Below, one piece after another: positions 50,531-58,457 of a DNA stretch of 64,000 nucleotides; within the stretch, counting starts at the first letter, position 1; every line of letters starts with the position of its first letter. Below the pieces are notes generated by a model, which saw only the letters and a program-made list of their open reading frames with translations, did no database searches and was not told the origin of the DNA. The DNA is from a virus. Location of the stretch: the IMG/VR virus record IMGVR_UViG_3300032236_001024, positions 1 through 64,000 of that record; one strand, given 5' to 3'. Position numbers and translations under genes: made by a program.

Positions 50531-52407
50531 CTATATACATTCCAAGTGTAAATACTTCAACAGATAGCTTTTTAATGTGGATTAACAATTCCAATAAAGC
50601 TTTCTCTGCTTTAAGTAATAATGCTGTCACCACAAATTCTAATAATGCTATTGGTAATTCTGGAATTACAGGACTATTCACTGCAAATGCTCTATTTGCA
50701 AATATTTCATTTAATATTGGGTATAGCACTCAAAATGTTGTTATGTCTAATACTAGCCTTATATTCAATAGTACATCTACAATTAATACTGTTTATACTA
50801 GAGATGGGTTTACTATTAATACAGCCGGAAGTAATACCAGATATACTGGCGCTTCATTAAGTATTGCTGGCACAACAAATGTTAATAGTACTAACGTAAC
50901 TTCAATTAATGCTACATTTTCTAATACAATTGTTGTTGGTAACACAATTATTACTAGAAGTAATATTACAGCAGATACTATTTCTTTTAAAGCATTTAGT
51001 GCAATTTCAGCATTAAAATTTCCTGGAGTTGAAGCTAATTCATCCTTTGATTATTATGGATTAAGATTAAATTGGACTCCAAGTAATGGTCCACCAGCCA
51101 ATACATTTATAAATGGTCAAGGACTTATTACTAGCGGTGACGTAACTGCAAATAATTTTTATGCTAAAAATAATTTTTATATGAGACAGCCTGATGGTGG
51201 TTATGTAAAAGCCTTTACATTACAAACTACAACCACAACTACTACAACAACTCCTCCTTCAGGACCACCTGTAACAACTACAACTACAAAATCAACAGTT
51301 GTCAATGAATCTAATACTGTTTTTGTAAGTCAAAACAATTATTTCTCATATGGGTTAACTTCAAATGGAAATGTTGGTATTGCTGTAGGTATTCCAGATT
51401 TTAAAGGATTGTCACCATTACATATTGCCAGACAACGTACTAGTGGAATTAAAGCATTAAACACTGATAGTATGGCAGTCATAGAATCGGATACTTTAAA
51501 TACATTTGTTGAATTTAGACATAAGGATTCGGTTGGTTCTTCATCTGGTATGATATTTGTTGATACAAGTCAATCAGGTTATTTGGTATATAATACAAAT
51601 TATGGTTCACAAGGCGGAACATTAAGAGCAGGTGCATACAACGCAATAAATTTTGAAGTTGGTGGTACAGACACATTATTTGCAAATGGTGTCGCAAGCA
51701 AACCAGTAATTATGCAAGTATCTCCATCTTATGTTTCTTCAAACGTAGCACTAAGATTGAATGGTTCTACTTCTAGTTATACAGAACTTGTTTCAAATGC
51801 TTCACCAACTGCAGGTGGAATAAGATTTACATTACCTAGCAACACTGGAACAGCCAATTTTGTTATGACTGCTACTGATGGAGCAGGAAAACTTGGCTGG
51901 GCAAATGCAGCTGTTCTTATCACTGGTTCATCTTTAAGTCTCAATACCTTTACTACTAGTTTAAATGGTGTGATTGGAACTAGTCTCAAAGTTCAAACAA
52001 GTTTAGGTGTAGGAACAGAACCATCTGGCGTAGCTGGCGAAATTCGTGCAACAGATGATATTACTGCATTCTTTTCGTCTGACATATCACTCAAGACAAA
52101 CATTAAACCAATTGAAAATGCTCTTGAAAAAATTGATCAAATAAATGGTGTTTCATTTGATTGGACTGATTCACATCTTATTGAACATGGTGGCGAAGAC
52201 GATTACTTCAATAGAAAGCATGACGTAGGTGTTATTGCTCAAGAAATTGAAAAGGTTCTACCAGAAGTCGTTGGTACAAGAGAAAATGGAATTAAAGCTG
52301 TTAAATATGATAGAATTGTTGCCTTACTTATTCAGGGCATTAAAGAATTGAAGTCGGAGCTTGATGAGGTAAAAAGCAAGAATTGTTGTTCTTGTGGAGG
52401 CAAGTAA
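50527..52407 (+). CDS. Tail fibre with C-terminal S74 self-cleaving chaperone
   Basis: 626 residues. Ser/Thr/Asn-rich beta shaft (1-225), a Thr-run linker (nine Thr then PPSGPP, about 230-250), a second beta region, then the S74 intramolecular chaperone from about 518. SDISLKTNIKPIENALEKID holds the Ser518-Asp519 and Lys523 of the self-cleavage site. AQEIEKVLPEVVG and the final coiled coil (LLIQGIKELKSELDEV) complete the domain. The mature fibre should end just before Ser518. The chaperone ends in KNCCSCGGK, a Cys-rich tail. Confidence 0.9.
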   Translation: MTIYIPSVNTSTDSFLMWINNSNKAFSALSNNAVTTNSNNAIGNSGITGLFTANALFANISFNIGYSTQNVVMSNTSLIFNSTSTINTVYTRDGFTINTAGSNTRYTGASLSIAGTTNVNSTNVTSINATFSNTIVVGNTIITRSNITADTISFKAFSAISALKFPGVEANSSFDYYGLRLNWTPSNGPPANTFINGQGLITSGDVTANNFYAKNNFYMRQPDGGYVKAFTLQTTTTTTTTTPPSGPPVTTTTTKSTVVNESNTVFVSQNNYFSYGLTSNGNVGIAVGIPDFKGLSPLHIARQRTSGIKALNTDSMAVIESDTLNTFVEFRHKDSVGSSSGMIFVDTSQSGYLVYNTNYGSQGGTLRAGAYNAINFEVGGTDTLFANGVASKPVIMQVSPSYVSSNVALRLNGSTSSYTELVSNASPTAGGIRFTLPSNTGTANFVMTATDGAGKLGWANAAVLITGSSLSLNTFTTSLNGVIGTSLKVQTSLGVGTEPSGVAGEIRATDDITAFFSSDISLKTNIKPIENALEKIDQINGVSFDWTDSHLIEHGGEDDYFNRKHDVGVIAQEIEKVLPEVVGTRENGIKAVKYDRIVALLIQGIKELKSELDEVKSKNCCSCGGK

Positions 52408-52410
52408 CGC

Positions 52411-55005
52411 ATGACTATCGCACCAGTAAATGTATCAGCTTCAGTAGTTAGTGATGAAGGTGGCTACGAAAGAAACCCAACAGAACTTAAAAATAATGTA
52501 GTTGTAAATAAAAGACCCTTTTCTTTCGGTCAGCATTGGCCTAATGTTATAGAAAGAGATGGCGATGTTGCATTATCAATGTCAAAATTGAAAAATAAGG
52601 TAGTGGCATATAATGTATATGCTTCTGGGTACAAAGCTGAATATCCTTATAACTCAACTCCAGTAATAAGAATTGGTGATAATGCAACTGACACTGATTC
52701 TGGTTTATTTCCATATATGACTGATAATGATTGGTTTTCAGTAGATGTTGCTTTTGTAGCAGAAACTCAATCAATGATATCTAATGAAGTTTTTAGAGTA
52801 TTTTTTAAATACAACTCAAATGGTTTGAATGATATTCCATATGTAAGCGATACAGTAACTTCAATTGTTGCCAAAGGAACTCAATCAAAAAAAGAATGGG
52901 TTACTTTAGGAGATACTAGAGTAGATTATGGAAATTTAGCTTTTATTAGTAGTGCTTTTGATCCTTATGGTATACCAGTAGGTGATAAAAAAGTAGATAG
53001 TTATGATTTATTACCTGATCCAGATTCTACTTTTTCTTCAATTTACACGTATTGGGTAAAGGTAAGTTTGCCTGGTGCAACAAATGAATTATATAGAAAA
53101 TATCAGGTAATGGATAGAAATCTTAATAGTTATGTTTGGCTTCCAGCATCACGTTCACCTAGTCCAGATTTAAATTATAGTGTATACCAAACTACCGGAA
53201 CAGGGACAACAAAAGCTATAATACCATCTAGTATTGGTGGTGATTTAAATGTTTTTGGTATAAATGAACCTTTACCAAGAGGAAATGCTACAGGTGTGGA
53301 TGGTGTATATCCATATTCTGTTGGTGATTATATTACAAAATTAGAATATAATTCTGATAAAAGATTGCAATATATGACATACCAACTACAAAGTGTTTCG
53401 GGTGCTGATTTAGAACCACAATTTAATCTTGTGTGGAAACAGGGCGAACAATATTTTGACAATTTTGATTCTTTTGTAGTTGCTACCGTTGGTCAACAAA
53501 CTACTTATCCATATCCATTAAAACATTTTACAAAGACAAGAGAAAATGTTCCAGAAAGTTCAACAACTGGTGGAACTATAATATATTCTTTACCAACTCA
53601 GCAATCTGAATATAGCTCATTTGTTGTTGGTCGTAAATATTATATAGAAAATTATGGTGCTTCAAACTATGGAACATTTACAGAATATACAATAACATCA
53701 ACAACAGCTTATACTTCAGCTACATCTTTACCAAAAGCAAATGTTGTTGGTCAAAGAGCTTTAGTAGGAACTGGATTTACTTCTACTTCAAAATATTATT
53801 GGTATACTGTTGAACGAGGCACAACAATAACCTCACCTGTTAATGCTAGTGGAAGTACTATAACAACACCTGTAGTTATTCCTATAAAAATATGGACTAG
53901 ATCAGCTACTTATGTAAATTCAATTTCGACGATAGATAAATTAGTAAAATCTTTACCGTTTGCAGATGAAAATCCTGTTGGAACTATTGTTTATATGGAT
54001 ACTGGTAGAGGTTATTTTGATCAATATAAAGTAGTATTAGCAAATCCTAGTAGTTATGAACCAAATGATCGATATGAAAACTTTGAAAATTATGGAAATT
54101 TTCAAACCAGTTATATTGGTGCGAGCAAATATGCTTATAAAGATGATGATGGAACAATTAAAGGATGCCAATACTATGAATGGAAAGGTAATAATGGAGG
54201 AACAACTAAAAAGAAATGGGTATTAACTGACAATTATGACCCAAATCTAAAAGTTGGTAATCCTATTAATTATGTTGCTGGAACTATCAATGATTTGCCA
54301 GACCCAAATCTATATTCTGTCGGAACTACAGTATTATATACAAATTTTGATCGTATAACGAATTATTATTCGGTCGATCTTGATACATCAAATACTAAAA
54401 ATATTTTATGTAAGGTATTTTATCATCCAAAAAATAAAGAGGTATGGGCATCTGCACAATATACTGGAGCATCTACTACTGCTGCAAATAGAAGATGCCA
54501 AGTAATTATAAGAAGAATACAATATTGGCCCCCAGGAACATCAACAATGGATCAAGATTATCCTGCTTATGCTAGTTATTATGGTTATACTCCATATTAT
54601 ACTAATATTGATCCTAAAATAGTAAGAGTATTTCAAGAAATTGATCATAGAGAACCAGATGAAACAACTGCAAAGGCTTATCAATCCTTACTTTCTAGTA
54701 ATCAAATGACTATAGATGGTATTGCAAATGAAAGAATAAATTTAAATCCAAGTGCAAATCCTTTAAATACTAGAATTTTTAATAGTAATCAAAAGCTTAG
54801 AGTAAAAATGGCTACAAGACTTGCAGCTTACAAATATAATGATCCACAACAATACCCATTGTATCCATGCATAACACATGTTAATTATTATGATGATGTT
54901 AAATGGAATGATCCAAGTCTTGGGTTAGGTTCAAAACCACCAAATAATATTACTACTGTCCCATCTGCCGAATGGACATTCGCCACTCGACCATTTACTG
55001 GATAA
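52411..55005 (+). CDS. Large virion protein, probable fibre or baseplate-decoration protein
   Basis: 864 residues, Tyr/Ser/Asn-rich and largely beta, without collagen-like repeats. Conserved-looking segments include RPFSFGQHWPNVIERDGDVA, NDWFSVDVAFVAE and the C-terminal HVNYYDDVKWNDPSLGLG. No catalytic motif. It sits between the S74 fibre and two small beta proteins and is cotranscribed with them. I do not recognise the family; a structural role is inferred from context and composition. Confidence 0.6.
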   Translation: MTIAPVNVSASVVSDEGGYERNPTELKNNVVVNKRPFSFGQHWPNVIERDGDVALSMSKLKNKVVAYNVYASGYKAEYPYNSTPVIRIGDNATDTDSGLFPYMTDNDWFSVDVAFVAETQSMISNEVFRVFFKYNSNGLNDIPYVSDTVTSIVAKGTQSKKEWVTLGDTRVDYGNLAFISSAFDPYGIPVGDKKVDSYDLLPDPDSTFSSIYTYWVKVSLPGATNELYRKYQVMDRNLNSYVWLPASRSPSPDLNYSVYQTTGTGTTKAIIPSSIGGDLNVFGINEPLPRGNATGVDGVYPYSVGDYITKLEYNSDKRLQYMTYQLQSVSGADLEPQFNLVWKQGEQYFDNFDSFVVATVGQQTTYPYPLKHFTKTRENVPESSTTGGTIIYSLPTQQSEYSSFVVGRKYYIENYGASNYGTFTEYTITSTTAYTSATSLPKANVVGQRALVGTGFTSTSKYYWYTVERGTTITSPVNASGSTITTPVVIPIKIWTRSATYVNSISTIDKLVKSLPFADENPVGTIVYMDTGRGYFDQYKVVLANPSSYEPNDRYENFENYGNFQTSYIGASKYAYKDDDGTIKGCQYYEWKGNNGGTTKKKWVLTDNYDPNLKVGNPINYVAGTINDLPDPNLYSVGTTVLYTNFDRITNYYSVDLDTSNTKNILCKVFYHPKNKEVWASAQYTGASTTAANRRCQVIIRRIQYWPPGTSTMDQDYPAYASYYGYTPYYTNIDPKIVRVFQEIDHREPDETTAKAYQSLLSSNQMTIDGIANERINLNPSANPLNTRIFNSNQKLRVKMATRLAAYKYNDPQQYPLYPCITHVNYYDDVKWNDPSLGLGSKPPNNITTVPSAEWTFATRPFTG

Positions 55006-55017
55006 TGGAAAATAAAA

Positions 55018-55347
55018 ATGTCAATAAAAACAAACTTAATAGTAGATCAAGGCGCAAATTTTGTTTACAATATCTATCTGATAGATGCTGATGGCAATCC
55101 TTTTAACATTTCAAATTATACTGCTAATGCTCAGATAAGAAGAACATATACTTCTTATTCATATGTAACGATGAATACTGCTATAACTGGTGTTTCTGGT
55201 CTTATTACTCTTTCTATGAATGCAGCAACGACAGCCAATCTTACAAATACTCGTTATGTATATGATCTTGAATTGAAGAATAGTGCGAATGTAGTTTCTA
55301 GAATTGTAGAAGGAACTGTAACAGTAAATCTTGGAGTGACACGATAA
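55018..55347 (+). CDS. Small Ig/BppU-like beta protein
   Basis: 109 residues. LIVDQGANFVYNIYLIDADG, NPFNISNYTANAQIRRTYTS and ARYVYDLELKNSA-type strands resemble BppU N-terminal/Ig-like modules found in small virion proteins of aquatic T4-like phages. It probably anchors or decorates a fibre. One-base overlap with the next gene. Confidence 0.65.
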   Translation: MSIKTNLIVDQGANFVYNIYLIDADGNPFNISNYTANAQIRRTYTSYSYVTMNTAITGVSGLITLSMNAATTANLTNTRYVYDLELKNSANVVSRIVEGTVTVNLGVTR

Positions 55348-55550
55348 TGCGTGATCAAAGAATTACTGTTACATTATTTAATGGCGTTATAATTACTTTA
55401 GCAAGAACTGTTCCCTTGACGACCACTGTTATCGTCAAGGAAAATAATGGAACTATTGAAACTCTAAATTCACTAAAACAAAGACAGTATGGGCTCTTTG
55501 ATACTCCAACAGTATTGCCTGTAGTTGCACAAGAGCCATTTAGTTTTTAA
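55347..55550 (+). CDS. Small hypothetical protein
   Basis: 67 residues, the last gene of the rightward baseplate-fibre unit. Hydrophobic/threonine-rich first half (RITVTLFNGVIITLARTVPL) suggests beta structure. Its stop directly abuts the convergent glycosyltransferase stop. Function unknown; it may pair with the preceding beta protein. Confidence 0.5.
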   Translation: MRDQRITVTLFNGVIITLARTVPLTTTVIVKENNGTIETLNSLKQRQYGLFDTPTVLPVVAQEPFSF

Positions 55551-58391
55551 TTACTGAACCTTGAATACAAATGATCCCATGTGATCACAGAGTATTGTTG
55601 GGTCTGCCCAAATCCTAAATCCTTTAGCAGAAGCTTTCCTACAGAAATCCAAATCTTCTGAGAAAGTGTTATTATGATCGATAGCAGATGTATAGACAAA
55701 CTGTGGATAACCAATATCTACCATAACCTGCTTCTTGATTAGAACACATCCAAAACCACATGCTCCTGCTTCAACAAGTTCAGTCTTTCCTCTGAGCTTA
55801 TCATAGGGCATATGAGTATAGCCGCCCATATTATTTCTTTCGAAGATTTCGATAGTCTGGTGTTCATGGAACCTCTGGCGATAAATTCCAGAAACGATAT
55901 CTCTATCATATGAAATGAGCTTTGCCAAAGTATCTGGTGGGAAAGAAACATCATAATCAACTGAGAAAAGATAATCCCAATTTCCTTTGACAATCCAATC
56001 TGCAATCAGATTACGAACCTGATCGACATTGTATCCATAAAAGAACTGGAAATCAGCTTCTACATTAGGAGGCAAAATCTGATCATAGATTGCTTTGAAA
56101 GTTGTAGGCTCAATATTCTTTGCAGTAGGAATAGCGATAAGAACACGCTTCTTCCTCGCTGATTCTATAACATTAGCAGCAATACCAGTTCTTTCCAACA
56201 ACTCACCCATAGTTTCAACCTTTGGCATGTTATCTTGTACCAAAGGAGCTTCTTCTACCTTTTTATTCTTCAACCAATCAGTAAAATTTGTTACACGATC
56301 AACCATATCATCACTCACCTTCTTTTCACTTTGTTTAGTTGTAATTTTTTCTGCGTTTTTGTTTTGAAGTTCGCCATGAACTTTATAATCATTTAGTGGG
56401 TTCTTATCATTGTACATATAAAAAATATCTTGGACAGCAACAACTTTGTTTGGGTCAGCTTGCTCAATGATATTATAGAATGTGGCATTGTCTCCACCAG
56501 CCTTGAACCAGTTACCATCTTCGTCCTTAAAGACAGATTCATCGACAGCCTCAACAAGATTCTTTCTAAATACTCTAAGATGAGGATATGGCATACCCCA
56601 ATTAAACTTGTGTAGACGATATGCTCTGAGCTTTCGAATATGTGATGGATATGGCTGTGCAATCAATGGAATGTTATCAGCCATTGACCAACAACTACCA
56701 TACGCATATTCTGTCTTCTCGTTTGCAAAAAGACTATTGTAATAATTGAAGATGTTGTTATCAGGCATGAGTGCATCATCACCATCAAGCAACATAACAA
56801 TATCATCACTTTCAATGTGCTTGAAAGCTTCTATTTGATTGCGAACTGCGCCTTTATTTTCAAGATTTTTTACGACATAAAACTTGAGTTGCAACTCAAC
56901 AGGATATTTAGAAATGCATCTACGAATTTCTTCATAAGAATTGTCTGTAGAGCAATCATCAATAATAATATGTCTATAGTTATCATAATCCTGTGTAGCA
57001 ACAGAATCAATCATATTTTCGATATAATCTTTGCTGTTATAAAGAGGACTTACAATAACAATTCTTTGTTCATTTCCTTCCTTACGAGTATTCCATTCGA
57101 TATTGTTGCTGAACCTGCGACCAAATACACGATGAACTTTATCATTGATGTATGTTACCTTACGGTATTCATCAACTGGTAAGTAAAGCTTAAAGGTTCG
57201 AAAGAACAACTGCTTCCACTGAAGAGCAACAGTATCCCATGTGCATACATCCTTGATGATGTTACAATGATATTGCTTTTGCTGATGTAAATATCTGTTA
57301 TGATATGCATTCAAAGTCATTTCGACAAAGCGATGTACTTGTACATCTGGATTAATATTTGGAAACAAACCATTTGGCTCAATAGCATAATCAATAAAAT
57401 AAGATGAATTTTCGATAGCTGTTTCTTCCAACGCACCAAAACGAGTAGCAAGGATAGGTACATTATAAGCTAATGCTTCTAGTGTAGAGATACCAAATGT
57501 CTCAGGGAAAGCACCAGGAAAAATAAAGAAAGAAGCTTTAGATAATGTCTCAGCAATTTCCTTCTGAGAAATAATACCAGTAAATTCAATATCAATCTGC
57601 TTATACTTTGGGTCTTTGGAAATTACTTGCCACTTCTTTCCCTGATCATCCAAAGGCGCATCTGAACGAAACTGATAAAAACCACCAATGACTTTAAGCT
57701 TTGCGTTTGGAGCATGTTGCTTGACAGCAGGCCAAATTCTATCAATAAGAGGAATCATTCCCTTGGTCAGGGATGCATTATAAACAAAAAGATTTGGGTC
57801 TTTATCTGCGATGTTTACTTCATCAAAATACTTCACCATACCATTTCTGGTCTGGAAAATTTTATTCTTGAGAACTTCAAAGTTTCTACGATTTCCGTGA
57901 TCACAATTTCCAACATATGATGTATGAAAATCACTGAGCGTGAAAATTTTGTCGATATATCCTTGTACTGCAAGGTCTTCTACATTCTGATCACCATTAC
58001 AGAATGTATCATGCATCCAAAGAATTTTCATCTTTGCATTTTTACGAATACCTTCAAACAATTTACAAGGAAATCTTGTTGCGTGATTGTAAGCTTCATA
58101 GTAGTGCTCTGGAACAAAAGGAACAACAGTTCTAGAAGCAATAATAATATCAAAGTTTTCATCTGGTCTAATACTTTCAACAGGGCGATATGTCACACCA
58201 GCATAGACACCGGACTTGGCATCATCCACATCACAAGCATTAAAGACTGTAACAGGAAAACCAAGGTTTGCTAATTCTTTTGACATAAGAATTACAGCTG
58301 ATTCAGAACCACCCAATCCTTTTTTGGAAAGAGTTGTTCCATCATAAACTAGACCAATAAGATCAAGGATTGCAATAGAAGGATATTTCAT
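55551..58391 (-). CDS. Three-domain glycosyltransferase
   Basis: 946 residues. Domain 1 (about 1-400) is a GT-B/GT4 enzyme: GLGGSES (26-32) and the EX7E pair Glu297...Glu305 in FPETFGISTLEAL. Domain 2 (443-660) is GT-A/GT2: RIVIVSPLYNSKDYIENMID, IIIDDCSTDNS and the metal site LLDGDDAL (536-539). Domain 3 (747-946) starts KKRVLIAIPTAK and has SVDYDVSF (DxD-like, 811-814) and EDLDFCRKA. Likely transfers several sugars, to a virion protein or to host envelope glycans. Donors are unknown. Flanked by fibre genes on both sides. Confidence 0.85.
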   Translation of the reverse strand: MKYPSIAILDLIGLVYDGTTLSKKGLGGSESAVILMSKELANLGFPVTVFNACDVDDAKSGVYAGVTYRPVESIRPDENFDIIIASRTVVPFVPEHYYEAYNHATRFPCKLFEGIRKNAKMKILWMHDTFCNGDQNVEDLAVQGYIDKIFTLSDFHTSYVGNCDHGNRRNFEVLKNKIFQTRNGMVKYFDEVNIADKDPNLFVYNASLTKGMIPLIDRIWPAVKQHAPNAKLKVIGGFYQFRSDAPLDDQGKKWQVISKDPKYKQIDIEFTGIISQKEIAETLSKASFFIFPGAFPETFGISTLEALAYNVPILATRFGALEETAIENSSYFIDYAIEPNGLFPNINPDVQVHRFVEMTLNAYHNRYLHQQKQYHCNIIKDVCTWDTVALQWKQLFFRTFKLYLPVDEYRKVTYINDKVHRVFGRRFSNNIEWNTRKEGNEQRIVIVSPLYNSKDYIENMIDSVATQDYDNYRHIIIDDCSTDNSYEEIRRCISKYPVELQLKFYVVKNLENKGAVRNQIEAFKHIESDDIVMLLDGDDALMPDNNIFNYYNSLFANEKTEYAYGSCWSMADNIPLIAQPYPSHIRKLRAYRLHKFNWGMPYPHLRVFRKNLVEAVDESVFKDEDGNWFKAGGDNATFYNIIEQADPNKVVAVQDIFYMYNDKNPLNDYKVHGELQNKNAEKITTKQSEKKVSDDMVDRVTNFTDWLKNKKVEEAPLVQDNMPKVETMGELLERTGIAANVIESARKKRVLIAIPTAKNIEPTTFKAIYDQILPPNVEADFQFFYGYNVDQVRNLIADWIVKGNWDYLFSVDYDVSFPPDTLAKLISYDRDIVSGIYRQRFHEHQTIEIFERNNMGGYTHMPYDKLRGKTELVEAGACGFGCVLIKKQVMVDIGYPQFVYTSAIDHNNTFSEDLDFCRKASAKGFRIWADPTILCDHMGSFVFKVQ

Positions 58392-58407
58392 AACTACCTC
58401 ACGGTTT

Positions 58408-58415
58408 CATAAATA
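58408..58415 (+). promoter_or_regulatory. Rightward late promoter for the terminal fibre unit
   Basis: Plus-strand CATAAATA 42 bp before the 877-aa fibre gene; it faces the leftward element at 58438-58431. Confidence 0.55.
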
Positions 58416-58430
58416 AAGGGATCATGTGTA

Positions 58431-58438
58431 TATTTATG
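58431..58438 (-). promoter_or_regulatory. Leftward late promoter for the glycosyltransferase
   Basis: Minus-strand CATAAATA 39 bp before the glycosyltransferase start; opposed to 58408-58415. Confidence 0.55.
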
Positions 58439-58457
58439 TTCAAAAAATGGGAACGAT

